A stretch of DNA of 64,000 bases from Flaccisagitta enflata (GCA_965153355.1 OZ231126.1:95232001-95296000), one strand, 5' to 3'; shown: positions 11,122 through 22,540, numbered from the stretch's first letter. Translations and numbers: made by a program. Notes: generated by a model not told the origin, from the sequence alone.

Positions 11122-11123
11122 TA

Positions 11124-11255
11124 CCTTGAAATCTATGATGGCATACCTTGAAATCTATGATGGCATACCTTGAAATCTATGATGGCATACCTTGAAATCT
11201 ATGATGACCTACCTTGAAGTCTATGATGGCATACCTTGAAATTTATGATGGCATA
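11124..11255. repeat. Right part of the split 22-bp minisatellite
   Basis: Six units of ACCTTGAAATCTATGATGGCAT, ending in an A/T homopolymer-rich stretch at 11256-11340. Confidence 0.9.
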
Positions 11256-11338
11256 CCTCGAAAAAAAAAATTTAAAAAAAAAAATCAAAAAAAATTTAAA
11301 AAAAAATATTTAAAAAAAAAAAAAATTTTAAAACAAAA

Positions 11339-11665
11339 ATTGCTTAAGTCCTAGTAACATATTACTACATGAGCTAATATCTTATGAACCAGACTTCAGA
11401 TTTATTTCGAATTTTGCAGGGGCTTGTCAATTGATATCCTTTACTTGTATACCAAATTAAAAAAAAATTCACATACCTTTACTACCCTTTGCCTATGTAA
11501 ATTGCTTAAGTTCTAGTAACATGTTACTAGATAAATAAGCTAATATCTCATAAACCAGACTTCAGATTTAATTCGAATTTTGCAGGGGTTGTTTATTTAG
11601 TACCCTCTACTTGTATGCCAAATTATAAAAAAATTCACACATTTTTACTACTCTCTACCTATGTG
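11339..11665. repeat. 162-bp tandem duplication plus an inverted third copy
   Basis: The sequence starting ATTGCTTAAGTCCTAGTAAC repeats at 11501 with few changes. A more diverged inverted copy lies near 12290-12440 (CAGACTTCAGA, CTACCCTTTGCCTAT and ATTCATAAAC blocks). No coding potential. Confidence 0.75.
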
Positions 11666-12598
11666 ATGTGTGCTACAATTCATCCTATATAAAACTCATA
11701 CAATTATCCAAATAAGAAACATTAAACTTTAAAGAAAATCTGAAAAAATACGGACATTTATATAGTGTAAGCTTCCATTACATACACATACATACCTAAT
11801 ATATGGTTTTTTGAAACGCTATCAAAATTCCTCAGGTATATACTTTTTACTAAATGTGTCATATTTCTTCTATTTAAAACAAAATTTTAAGTGTATTTTA
11901 GAAAAATATATAAAAAACATTTTAGGGGAAGGGTATTGTTAGAGCTGTCCTCTGGCATTGATCGGGACCATCAACTCAGCCCAATTTTGGTTAAAATTAC
12001 CTAATTGAAAAAAAGGAACCAGGGTGTCCATATCCCCAGCTGAGCCCCTTTATTCTAATCAGGGGGGTGGGAGAAAGGTGAATTTTTACTAAAATTGGTT
12101 AAGGTTATAATTACTTCTTAGTGATTAAAGGTAAAAAGCCTTCATCTTCAAAGAAGATATATCATGGGATGATAGGTCACCATGAGGGGTAAAAGGTTTT
12201 AAACATGTCCATAAAAATTGATAAAAATTGATATAATCAATATAATTTGATATAATAACAAACCATTCAGCTTCTGGTCATCGCCTAAGTCCAGTAAAAT
12301 ATTACTACAAAAATAATAGGCAAAGGGTAGTAAAAGTTTATGAATTTTTTTGAAAATTGGTACACAAGCTTCCATTGACATAGAAATAACACTGGTAAAG
12401 TTTCATGAACTTCTGAAGTCTGGATCCAAAGATATGAGAAGGTTCTAGACAGACAGACAGACAGACGACACGATCAGGTCCATCACATAGTCCCACGGAT
12501 CTGATTGCCGTGGGACAAAAAGAATTTGTATCAATCACAGTAGAGCATATGACATAAATCATGCTAGTGTCATTGCTAAAAGTGAAAATGAATAAATG

Positions 12599-13900
12599 AA
12601 AGTTGGACAACATTACTACTCAACCCCACTTTACTTAAGGATGAGAGCCTTTGGAGCTCTCACTGGTGTTTAATCCGGACCCATCACAACTATCCTTAGT
12701 AGTCAAAATAACTAAGTCTATCTTAGCATTATCATGAATTAATATAAGACAACAATCCATCCAGAAAGAAAAGATCCATAATTTTAACCTGTTTGCTACA
12801 AGTGCCATTGACAAGAAAGAGTACCAGATGATTGTGCTGAACTGTGGAGGCGTAGTCCCTCACATCCATCTGATCTTCCCATTGTAAAAGGTTCATGCAA
12901 CCCACAACCTAAAATCAAAACCCTTTCCACTGAATGAGACCATTCCCTCAAACATTCCATGTCAACCCAAAATAAAAAGATGCAAAGTAGTTAACATATC
13001 CCTATTATTTATAGCAAACAAATTACCAAATGATGATGTAGCTATCCTAGGATAATCTAGATCTCAAAGGCAATGTTGTTAAAAACCATACCATTAGAGG
13101 CAAGAATCGAGAATCAACCATATGGGATCGCCGGCATTCTATACCATGGTACTGAAATATATGAAAGTTGGACAACATTACTACTCAACCCCACTTTACT
13201 TAAGGATGAGAGCCTTTGGAGCTCTCACTGGTGTTTAATCCGGACCCATCACAACTATCCTTAGTAGTCAAAATAACTAAGTCTATCTTAGCATTATCAT
13301 GAAATAATATAAGACAACAATCCAACCAGAAAGAAAAGATCCATAATTTTAACCTGTTTGCTACAAGTGCCATTGACAAGAAAGAGTACCAGATGATTGT
13401 GCTGAACTGTGGGCGCGTAGTCCCTCACATCCATCTGATCTTCCCATTGTAAAAGGTTCATGCAACCCACAACCTAAAATCAAAACCCTTTCCACTGAAT
13501 GAGACCATTCCCTCAAACATTCCATGTCAACCCAAAATAAAAAAATGCAAAGTAGTTAACATATCCCTATTATTTATAGCAAACAAATTACCAAATGATG
13601 ATGTAGCTATCCTAGGATAATCTAGATCTCAAAGGCAATGTTGTTAAAAACCATACCATTAGAGGCAAGAATCGAGAATCAACCATATGGGATCGCCGGC
13701 ATTCTATACCATGGTACTGAAATATATGAAAGTTGGACAACATTACTACTCAACCCCACTTTACTTAAGGATGAGAGCCTTTGGAGCTCTCACTGGTGTT
13801 TAATCCGGACCCATCACAATTATCCTTAGTAGTCAAAATAACTAAGTCTATCTTAGCATTATCATGAAATAATATAAGACAACAATCCAACCAAAAAGAA
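12599..13900. repeat. 565-bp tandem repeat, 2.3 copies
   Basis: Copies begin at 12601, 13166 and 13731 with an exact 565-base offset and only a few substitutions; the third stops at about 13900. The unit contains GATGAGAGCCTTTGGAGCTC and CACTGGTGTTTAATCCGGAC. A 63-codon frame (13073 and 13638) recurs simply because the unit does. An 87-base piece of the unit recurs at 51049. Confidence 0.95.
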
Positions 13901-14944
13901 ATCCAAATCCAAATCCAAATGTAAGAATCACTTTGAGAATCATTTGAGAATCATTATCATTGTCAGTGTTGTCACTTTTGTCACTATGCATATACAATCT
14001 GATTGACTACTGTAAACTGTCAGTTTCTCTGTTGACAATTCTGTCATTGTTTTAAGTAGGTTGTCACTCACCATGTCAGATAGAATTACCAATGATTTAT
14101 ATAATTTTGATATGAAGAAACAAGAAGTTGAAGACTTGAAGATAAAATATATCAATCTGAATGTTCTGTAAATTTTTTTAAAAGGGTTAGAATTACAGCT
14201 TTTAATGAAATCCTAGAATTTGGTCACATGCGCGACTTCTTTTGGGTCAAAATTTCAAAAAAAACCACTTTCGTTGGTTTTTTTCAAAATTTCTTTGAAA
14301 AGAACCAATAAACCCGGCAATAAAAACCGGGTTTTTTTTTCAAGCGGTTTTTATTCGCTTACATTCCCTGTTTGTGACATACATTGGCTAAAACTGGGTA
14401 ACGTAACATACACTGGAGAATTTTGGGTTGTGTGATAAACATTGGTAGCCACCGGTAGTCGGATTGATTCGACTACATTATTTTTTTGTCAATCAAAACC
14501 TCAATATCGGGTAAATTTCTGTAAATTTTATCTAAGAAACAAAATCGGAGAAGTGATTGAATGCCGTTCACCTTATCAATTTTCTCCTTGCAGCTCACTG
14601 CAGCATCCATTTTAAAGGTTGTCTTTTCGTATACAAATTAGTCTGAGTGACTTATTTGCATAAGCATATGCATCTTAGTGACTTTTAAATTTCATAACAT
14701 TCTAGGTGATGATAGAAAATGTTGTTTGGAAGCAACAGTTTGAGTTTTAATCCAAATTTCGCATTTCTAAAGGAAGAAAATGACAATTAGAGTGAAAACA
14801 AAAATAAAGCGGCCTATCAACATTAAATTAAGCGCAATTGACTTTTTTTACTAACATCCGTTTGAGAAAAAATCGCTAGATAATATCTTACTAAATGCAC
14901 ATAAGTGCATCGCAACGAAAAAAAAAGGTCAAAAATACTATTTT
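13900..14944. other. Mostly unassigned; isolated satellite units
   Basis: I recognise no gene. Two satellite units (GTGACATACATTGG type) occur at 14365-14445. A small hairpin, GTAGTCG...CGACTAC, lies at 14455-14476. Confidence 0.5.
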
Positions 14945-15915
14945 GATTGTTGACTACTCCTGACTAACATTGGAGAATTCTGGGCTGTATGACATACATT
15001 GGAGAAAACTGAGTGGTTTGACATACATTGAAAAATGCTGGGCTGTGTGACTTACATAGGAAAAAACTGGGTGGTGTGACATACACTGGAAAAGTCTGGG
15101 CTGTGTGACATACATTGGAGATATTGGGTTGTGTGACATACATCCAAGAATTCTAGGCTGAGAAACATACATTAATGAAATCTGGGTTGTTTGACATACA
15201 CTGGAGAATTCTGGGTGGTGTGACATATATCAGGGAAAACTGGATAGTGTGACATACATTGGAGAATTCTGGGCTGTGTGACATACTTCAGAGAAAACTG
15301 GGTGGTGTGACATACATTGGAGAATTCTGGGCTGTGTGACAAACATCGGTGAAAATAGGATCTTGTGACATACATTGGAGAATTCTGGGTTGTGTAACTT
15401 ACATTGGAGAAAACTGGGTGGTGTAGCATACATCGGAGAATTATGAGCTGCGTGACATACATTAGAGAAAACTGGTTTGTGTGACATACATTGGAGAAAA
15501 CTGGTTTGTGACATACATCAGAGAATGCTGGACTGAGTGGCATACATTGGAGAAAACTGGGTGGTGTGACATACATCAGAAGATGCTGGACTGTGTGACA
15601 TACATTGGAGAAAACTTGGTAGATTGACATACATCGGAGAGTTCTGGGCTGTGTGACATACATATGAGAAAATTGGGTTTTGTGACATACATTGGAGAAA
15701 ACTGGGTAGTGTGACATACATCAGAGAATTCTGAGCTGTGTAACATACTTTGAGAAAACTGGGTGGTGTGACATACATTGGAGAGTTCAGGGCTGTTTGA
15801 CATAAATCGGAAAAAACAGGATGGTGTGACAAAAATTGGAGAGAACTGGATGCTGTGACATACATCAGAGAATTCTGGGCTGTGCGACATACATAGGAGA
15901 AAACATGTATTCACA
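14945..15915. repeat. Satellite array, 30-bp units alternating as a 60-bp higher-order repeat
   Basis: About 32 units alternate between two variants: GGAGAATTCTGGGCTGTGTG and GGAGAAAACTGGGTGGTGTG, each followed by ACATACAT. Long minus-strand frames rich in MYVTQP or NVCHT are repeat translations. Orphan units occur at 6470-6623, 7246-7345 and 14365-14445. Confidence 0.95.
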
Positions 15916-16230
15916 CATGGAGAAAACTGTGAGAATTTAGTGTCCCACTATCGTGGAACACAATAATAGACAATTACTATTTTTAACAGTTTTCAGTGTA
16001 GAAAAGCCTGTCTCACATTTCGTAACTGAGGGGATGTGGCAAATTTTAAAGCTACGATACATTCTAAAGCCAGGATACAACCATGTCAGGCATTATAAGG
16101 TTATCTTAGCTTAGTATAAGTTTATACTAGATATTCATCTTTTGTCATTTGAGCCTCATATCTCTCCGCAACCGTTCGTTCATTTATTTATTCTTCTTCT
16201 TAAAATCGGTCGCCGTTTAACTAATTAAAG

Positions 16231-16581
16231 AGTTTGTACGACGCGTTGGAGTGGTTAAAAGACGAGAAATTCCGAGTGGCGGCCAATTTCAGCGTGGAAG
16301 ACTTTACCCAGCCGCTCGCCACGAAGATCGTGAGCTCCGTCTTGTGTTCGTACACGAAAATTCTGGCGAGGTTTTGTCCTTACAAAGATCTGACATCCGG
16401 CATCATCATTTCCAACTACTTTACGGAAAACTTTAACTCTTGGTTCACCGAGAATTTCACGAGACTGTCCCTCGAGTCTTCCATCGCGAAATCGTTGAGG
16501 AACAAAACCAGAGCCTGGTTTATCACCAATTTGAAACGACAGCAAAATAAAATGAAGCTTATGCCGCCGATGAATGCTTAG
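16231..16581 (+). CDS. Terminal exon, paralogue of the exon at 19618 (unknown domain)
   Basis: The open frame runs from an acceptor AG at 16229-16230 (phase 0) to a TAG stop. It is rich in C/G third positions compared with its surroundings. It contains KIVSSVLCSYTKILARFCPY, NYFTENFNSWFTENF and a basic C-terminal tail with LRNKTRAWFITNLKRQQ. The exon at 19618 has the same layout and the shared words KIVSS, LA.xCP and F.xWF, so the two are paralogous. The family is unknown to me. A compact helical, perhaps DNA-binding, domain with a basic tail is a guess. The acceptor has a weak pyrimidine tract, so the 5' boundary is uncertain. Upstream exons were not identified. Confidence 0.6.
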   Translation, partial: SLYDALEWLKDEKFRVAANFSVEDFTQPLATKIVSSVLCSYTKILARFCPYKDLTSGIIISNYFTENFNSWFTENFTRLSLESSIAKSLRNKTRAWFITNLKRQQNKMKLMPPMNA

Positions 16582-16678
16582 TTAAGGGTTTCGAGCATAA
16601 TTTTAAAATCTGGTATTTATGCTAGATAGATCTGATTTTTAAATGAGGGCAACTCTGTTATTCAGATACATGGACGTG

Positions 16679-17333
16679 AATCTCAAGGGTAAAAAATCTC
16701 AGGATTATGTCAAAATTGGGGGATTTTACCATCCAGCCCATACTACACCAATTTTGACCCAAGGAATCCAAATCTGCAGTCAGAAATGGTCTCAGGTCAA
16801 TATTTCGATAGGCTACACCTACATTTCTCAGGTCAAAATACTATATAAGGTCAAATTTTCAAAATTGGAAATTTGTCAATCTGATTGCAGATTCAAAATC
16901 CTTGGAAAAAACTATTAAAAGAAAGTATCTTTCTTTTTTTGAAATTTTGATTGGAACATAGTCAAAATTAGCGTTTAACATCTAAAATAGAGTAAAATTG
17001 CTCTTTTGTCTAAATTTGGCATTATTTTGACGGATAATGTTAATTTTGGCTATGTTCTAGTCAAAATTTTGAAAAAAGAAAGACACTTTCTTAACACAGT
17101 TTTTTGCAAGGATTTTGAATCCGCAATGAGATTGACAAATTTCCAATTTTGAAAATCTGACCTTATATAGTATTATGACCTGAGAAATATAGCTGTAGCC
17201 TATCGAAATATTGACCTGAGACCATTTTTGACTGCAGATTTGGATTCCTGGGGTCAAAATTGGTCTAGAATGGGATGGACGGTTAAATCCCACAGTTCTG
17301 ACATAATCCTGAGATTTTTTAATCTCAACGGTA
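16679..17333. mobile_element. Foldback element with ~290-bp arms
   Basis: Left-arm blocks ATCTCAGGATTATGTCA, AATCCAAATCTGCAGTCA, AATATTTCGATAGGCTAC and GACAAATTTCCAATTTTGAAA (or its inverse) return inverted in the right arm. The loop is about 75 bases near 16972-17045. The small frames in the arms mirror each other and are not genes. No duplicated flank is clear. Confidence 0.85.
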
Positions 17334-17546
17334 AAAGATTTTACCTAAAAAAAGTTTATCTCACAAAAAAAATGCTTTCTCTTGCATGATGTATGTTCTT
17401 TTTCAAAAAACTCATTCTTAAAGAGGAAATGCAAATGATTTAGAGACAAATTCTGAATTTAAGAATTCATCCTTACAACAAAGAGCATTCAATTTACCAA
17501 TAAAGGAGGCCCTCGCCGACCGGAAAAAAGTTGTAAATGGGAGTCT

Positions 17547-17707
17547 CTTTTTAGTAGCGGAATAGCGATTCAATAAGAGGCTTTGTCCGTCCGTCCGTTG
17601 GTCAGTTGGTTGGTCCGTGGTGATCGTGTCAAAAAGTGGGAAAACACGCATTTCGGCCCCTGCTCACCCGTCCGCGACTGGTATTGGCCGTGTATCCGGC
17701 CTTGTTT
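17547..17707 (+). mobile_element. Family A element, degenerate hairpin
   Basis: Starts TTTTTAGTAGCGG, then ATAAGAGGCTTTGTCCGTCC, GCCCCTGCTCACCCGTCCGCGAC, and ends GTGTATCCGGCCTTGTTT. The terminal hairpin has mutated. Confidence 0.7.
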
Positions 17708-17809
17708 CAGTGCATGTTCTTCTGTGTGCATCTCATGATATCTGGTTGACTGCCTGCCTGTCATTCAATCTGTTTCTCTGTGTCTCTTTCTTGGTCTTCC
17801 TTTGTCTTT

Positions 17810-17885
17810 GTCTGTGTGTGTGTGTGTGTGTGTATTTGTGTGTATGTATTTGTGTGTGTGTTTATGTGTGTGTGTGTGTGTGTGT

Positions 17886-17953
<68 letters not shown>

Positions 17954-18008
17954 CTCTATGTGTGTGTGAATGTGTGTGTGGGGGGGAGTGTGTGTCTCTC
18001 TCTCTCTT
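17810..18008. repeat. (GT)n/(CT)n compound microsatellite
   Basis: GT-rich to 17888, then a pure (CT)n run to 17948, then GT and CT again. Confidence 0.95.
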
Positions 18009-18169
18009 TTTTTTTTAGATGCGTCCACGCATCTCTATAAGAGGCTTTGTCCGTCCGTCCGTCGGTCCGTCGGTCCGTCGGTCTGTCACGCTCGAGTTGA
18101 AAACAATCGCAAACAATCGCAAAGTCGATTTCATCATTTTATTTTCTGACATTGGGCTGATGCAATGTT

Positions 18170-18204
<35 letters not shown>

Positions 18205-18266
18205 CGATCATTTACAAGCTAACCAGCATGTGGACGCATCGTTGTAACCCCGGGTTACTTGTTTTT
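18009..18266 (+). mobile_element. Family A element, GATGCGTCC subtype
   Basis: Starts with a T-run and hairpin GATGCGTCCACGCATC, then CTCTATAAGAGGCTTTGTCC. The distal copy of the arm, GTGGACGCATC, lies at 18229. The end is GTAACCCCGGGTTACTTGTT, which is itself a hairpin. A (GA)n run at 18170-18201 lies inside. Directly followed by (CT)n at 18268-18343. Confidence 0.75.
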
Positions 18267-18345
<79 letters not shown>

Positions 18346-18814
18346 CAAAGTAAACAGTTAGGGTCAACTTGTGTAACATCTTGACTCCTCTCTCTAGTTA
18401 CATAGAGCCAAAAAATAGGATCAATAAAAAATATCAATTTTTGCGAAAATGCGAAAAAATAGAAAAAGATTCAAAAATTCATAGCGCCAATAGTAATGAT
18501 TGTAGAGACTTCTGGTTGGCACCATTTGGAAGAAAAAAATCAGCTCTTCCTTAGCTGTGAATATCAAAAAATGTTTCATCCCAGCCCCAAACGGCCTAAC
18601 TTCCTAAAATTGTTCCAAACCCAAAATGAAAAACTTTATTTCTCCCCTACGTTTCAAAAAGTCGAATTACGTAATTCGACTTTTTTCCAACCATCTAGAA
18701 CAAAGGTATATCAACCAAATTTAAATTGATCAATTTTTTATAGTTTGAAAAACACATTTTGAATTTTTGTTATGAGATTAAATATCATCAATAGCTCTTC
18801 AGAAATACTGAAAC

Positions 18815-18969
18815 TTTTTTTTAGTCGCGTGCACGCGACTCAACACTCGCGCTTTTACTTTTTCTATCAATTTTATTTCTTTAAGTCATTTAAAGTCATT
18901 TAAGAGTATACTGAGTAATTCTAAGTCATACTAAGTCTCGCACGCGACTTATAGGTGTTGGCCTTGTTT
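18815..18969 (+). mobile_element. Family A element, GTCGCGTGC subtype
   Basis: T-run, then AGTCGCGTGCACGCGACT, an 18-base perfect palindrome. The distal copy of the arm is CTCGCACGCGAC, and the end is ATAGGTGTTGGCCTTGTTT. The middle is AAGTCATTTAAAGTCA-type repeat rather than GTCC repeat. Confidence 0.75.
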
Positions 18970-19025
18970 GCTGAAATCCTGATATTGTCAGTAAACTTGA
19001 TGTACTATGCTTTTCCTACTTTTGA

Positions 19026-19260
19026 AAAACAAGTAAGGTGGGGTCACAATATTGTTGCAGATGGGTGAGCAGGGCCATCCAACGGCCAAACCCCATCAAC
19101 ACCCCACGCCCCCCTCACAGCAGCCACAAACAAGCATCTAAAACGCTCGTGTTTCCACTTTTTGATTAAGGCTTACTGACAGATCGATGGACATGCCAAT
19201 TGACAGACCAATGGATGAACAGACAAAGCCTCTTATAAAGTTGCATGTCTGCAACTAAAA
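19026..19260 (-). mobile_element. Family A element, GTTGCAGA variant
   Basis: On the minus strand the hairpin is GTTGCAGACATGCAAC and the distal arm copy is ATCTGCAAC. Both carry A/T where the GTTGCGGA subtype has G/C. The end reads ACCTTACTTGTTTTT. Confidence 0.7.
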
Positions 19261-19268
19261 TTGATTTC

Positions 19269-19390
19269 TTTTTTTAGGTGCGACATAGCACCTCTAGAAT
19301 TGACTGTGTCCGTCGGTTGGTCGGTCGGTCGGTAACGCATTCGTTCGGCGATCCACACGTCGCACCTTATTGGCCCACTTGGCCTAGTTT
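19269..19390 (+). mobile_element. Family A element, GGTGCGAC subtype
   Basis: T-run, hairpin GGTGCGACATAGCACC, then CTCTAGAATTGACTGTGTCC and GGTCGGTCGGTAACGC. The distal arm copy is CGTCGCACC, followed by TTATTGGCCCACTTGGCCTAGTTT. Confidence 0.75.
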
Positions 19391-19617
19391 CAATATACTC
19401 TTCTTCTAGATGGCATTCACTTTTGAGTTATGCATTATGACTAACAGGAAGAGAAGTTCCCTGTGATTATGCAATAAAGACAGCAAAATCCATTCTCATC
19501 AACAATCTGCTGAGAAAAACTCTAGTTGAAAAATATAATTCTTGATTTCTTTCCCTCTCCCCCATCCCCTGCTGCCCCCCCCCACACACACCTTCACCCT
19601 ACTTCATCACCCCTCAG

Positions 19618-19974
19618 GCCGATGTTCATTTGCCCAACGTTGATAAAATTCAAGCGATTCATAATTTAGATGACGCTGATTTAACGGAAAAGGATTCCTT
19701 TTCTTATAAGATAGTGAGTAGCGCGTGTTACGATTTCTGCAAGTTTTTGGCGGAGATTTGCCCCTTCGAGGGCGAGTATAAAGGATCGCGAGTCAACGCT
19801 TGGGTCAGCGAACAATTCAATCGGTGGTTCGCCAATTTTCCCAATTTGCAAGCGAGCAAATCCTTGATTCGCAGCAGAATGATCAGCTGCAACTTCCGCA
19901 AGGCGCGTTTGCGAGCGATTCGACGGGCGGAGCAAAATGACACCGGCAAATCGGGGTTTGCGGCTACTGATTAG
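19618..19974 (+). CDS. Terminal exon, paralogue of the exon at 16231
   Basis: A very good acceptor (CTTCATCACCCCTCAG, after a C-rich tract) leads into an open frame in phase 0 that ends at TAG 19972-19974. The translation includes HLPNVDKIQAIHNLDDADL, YKIVSSACYDFCKFLAEICP, NAWVSEQFNRWFANFPNLQ and a basic stretch NFRKARLRAIRRAE. It aligns end to end by eye with the 16231 exon. G/C-rich third positions and codon bias stand out from the AT-rich surroundings, which supports real coding. Either the two belong to tandem paralogues, or one is an alternative last exon. Function unknown; the basic C-terminus hints at nucleic-acid binding (inference). Confidence 0.65.
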   Translation, partial: ADVHLPNVDKIQAIHNLDDADLTEKDSFSYKIVSSACYDFCKFLAEICPFEGEYKGSRVNAWVSEQFNRWFANFPNLQASKSLIRSRMISCNFRKARLRAIRRAEQNDTGKSGFAATD

Positions 19975-21290
19975 TTGTGAGGCGGAAATTGTACACCCCG
20001 ATTGAAATTTCGATACTACAAGTTCGACTCTGTACACCGGGTGTACACCCCCTATGCCGGTCGGTCCGTCCATTTATTAGTGGTCACCAATCCGGTTTTT
20101 GTAGCTTAACGGTCACCTAACGGGCAAGAAATTATACTGCCATCTTTTTAAGTCATTGAAGCAACCTATTATTATTAAGTCATTAGTTCATACAAAATAT
20201 TCAACTTTTGAGGTTCTTGAATGTATTTCAGTTGTCAGATGTAATGTATGAATAGAAATAACGGTTTTTTGGTTTTTTTTTGGAAATGAGGTAGAAAAAC
20301 AAAACCAAAACAAAAATGCGTTTATCCGTCTGTTTAGCCGAATCGACTCTATGCGATTACATTTTACTAAAAGGCAGTAGGAGCTTGCCTAATGTCTAAT
20401 AGCTTTGCAACAGTTTGTCCCAACAAAATCTAATGTGAACATTGATAAGGATGTTGTTTGACGATGTGAATACGTGAGCACGATGGAATATGCGAGGTAA
20501 TGCCAGAGGTCAGTTTAATCACACTATACTAAAGTATTTAGTGGCCATCAGCAGAAAAAAGCAAGTCCTCGAAATAGTAGAGCAGATTATAAGGAGAGTA
20601 CAGTTACATCTCGTCATAACTTATAAGGGACCCCAGAGTAAAGGATATCCGCATGTAAACCATTTAAAATCTTGGCCATTCATTACTGTTTAGTTCATTG
20701 ACAATGATAGAAATACATGTAAAACAAAAAAAAATTTTCCTTGACTTCTGTTATTGCGGGGTTTAACTCTAATTTTGCAATTGGTTCCACTTGCCATAAA
20801 ACGAGACCATATAATCTATCTGGTCTGGTTGTAACCATTGTTTTATGTCTTTAAAGCTCTCAACAATACGACTCTGGCTCTCCCCTTTGCATACCAACAT
20901 GTAAACCTATTCATTATTTTCTTTTAGGTGTATTGCCTTGTACAATGTGTCATTACCGCATTTGCAAAGCAGATAACAATGATCCCTTTGACGGTCTCCT
21001 GTTTATTTTTCTTTTCGTTTGATGGAAATAAAAAAATTTGTTGACTCTACTATTGACTTTCTCTTTCCTCATGTAAATCCTTTTAAAATAAGTTTTTCCT
21101 AGTCAAACTCAGATGATGCTGACAGTTAGAGTCTACCTTTCTGCATCTGCTTCCGGTTCCTAATTGCAGATCTAGCGCTAGCTATTGAAACTCAAAAACG
21201 TTTTTAGCATCAAAATGAGTTTCAAGAAAGAGTTTTTTGAAAATTATTAAAAAAAAAAATTTTTAGTAAAATTCATATTAAGAATTGAAA
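19975..21290. other. Non-coding, no recognised feature
   Basis: AT-rich sequence without convincing exons. A small hairpin, GTACACCGGGTGTAC, lies at 20032-20046. Confidence 0.5.
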
Positions 21291-21424
21291 AAAATTATAA
21301 ATTTTCATGATAGGGTGAATGAAAATAAGGCCATTCTGATACACAGCTACCCTAGTTGTGTGCGGGTCGGCAGAGGCTATAAAGTGGGTATAATAAAAAT
21401 TTTAAGTAAGAGTGACTGGCTAAG

Positions 21425-21449
21425 GCATGAGAGAGAAAAAAAGAGAGAC

Positions 21450-21523
<74 letters not shown>

Positions 21524-21655
21524 TAAAAAATCAAAAACAAAGGAAAAAACAAAGAGAAAAAGAAACAAACAATGAAAAAAAAACAAAAAGATAGAAAAAA
21601 ATGAAGAGAGAGAAAAAAACAAAAAGAAAGTAAAAGAGAAAAAAAAAGAAGCCCA
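21425..21655. repeat. (GA)n microsatellite and purine-rich tail
   Basis: Nearly pure (GA)n at 21445-21515, then AAAC/AAAG-rich purine sequence. Confidence 0.9.
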
Positions 21656-22372
21656 AACTGATGAGGAAAAACATGTAAAAAAAAAACATTAACAAAGACT
21701 AAAAATTCTTTATGAATGTAGTGCATATTCAAAGGTTGATTTTTAACTATTAAAAAATATTCAGTTTCAATCTCTTAAAATCCTTAACTCATAGAAATAT
21801 AGTCGGAAAACTCAAACTACGGAAAACTCAAACTAGAAAAAAAATCTCTTCATAAAACTTTAAAAGAATTTAAGGTTTTCTTTATAAAACTTAAAAAAAC
21901 CTAATAAATGTTTAAAAAAACCTTCTGTATATAAAAAACGCATTTGCAGATTTTACAAATTATCTGTCTGCAAAACGTGACGCCTTCATCCTTGATGAAA
22001 CCCCAGTGTCAGTGATGAAACCCCAGTATCAGTGTCAGTGACAGTAAATCAACTTGCCAGAACAAATAAAACCGAAGGATTGAGTCCTGATTCTTCCTTT
22101 GATTCAATTGATACCTGGTCGGATAAAGTTTCATAACGTGTGGCATTTTGTGGTATGCGACATGGTAATGTATCAAGTTAGTTAATGCCTATTTGAACTT
22201 TGAAACGTCCTTAGTGGTACCTGTGGTAACTGTGCATGATAGCAGCAGATGAATTGCTGCAATTCGTTTGAAAAAGCTCCTTCCGAGCAGCATATATTTC
22301 CCCTTTTGGGCAGCGGCCCCGGAGAGGCCGATGACCTATGATTCCACATAGGGCAATTTTCTCCGGTTTCTA

Positions 22373-22540
22373 TTTTTAGTCGCGGACAAGCGACTCTACA
22401 CCTTGCCGTGTCGGTCGGTAGGTCCGTCGGTTCGTTGGTTCGTCCGTCGGTCCGTCACATTTTTGAATTCCAAGCGGTTTTCGCATTACTGCTCCTGCCC
22501 AACCGTCTGCGACTGGATTGCCGTGTATCCGGCCTTGTTC
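22373..22540 (+). mobile_element. Family A element
   Basis: TTTTTAG, hairpin GTCGCGGACAAGCGAC, CTCTACACCTTGCCGTGTCGG, distal arm copy GTCTGCGAC (one G-T wobble against the 5' arm), end GTGTATCCGGCCTTGTTC. Nearly the same element occurs at 47495. Confidence 0.8.

Larger units (their letters stand above)
8868..12515. mobile_element. Possible 3.6 kb element bounded by related hairpins
   Basis: TCCCACGACTGAAGCCGTGGGA at the left and GTCCCACGG...CCGTGGGAC followed by AAAAAG at the right (12489-12515) are hairpins with the same stem sequence. The right end is preceded by a (GACA)n tract, as in family A (GGAC repeats, then hairpin, then AAAAAG). The interior has no coding capacity and holds several nested elements. 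Delimitation is inferred from the hairpins only. Confidence 0.35.

Noticed and set aside
13073-13829. Identical 63-codon frames at 13073 and 13638 as a duplicated small gene
   Set aside because: The identity is explained by the 565-bp tandem repeat; no start context, codon bias or family signal.
14954-15914. Long minus-strand frames rich in CHTTQ/MYVTQP
   Set aside because: They follow the 30-bp satellite unit exactly, in several frames at once.
20490-20693. Small + strand frame MRGNARGQFNHTILKY...
   Set aside because: Short, AT-rich, no acceptor/donor support and no recognisable family.
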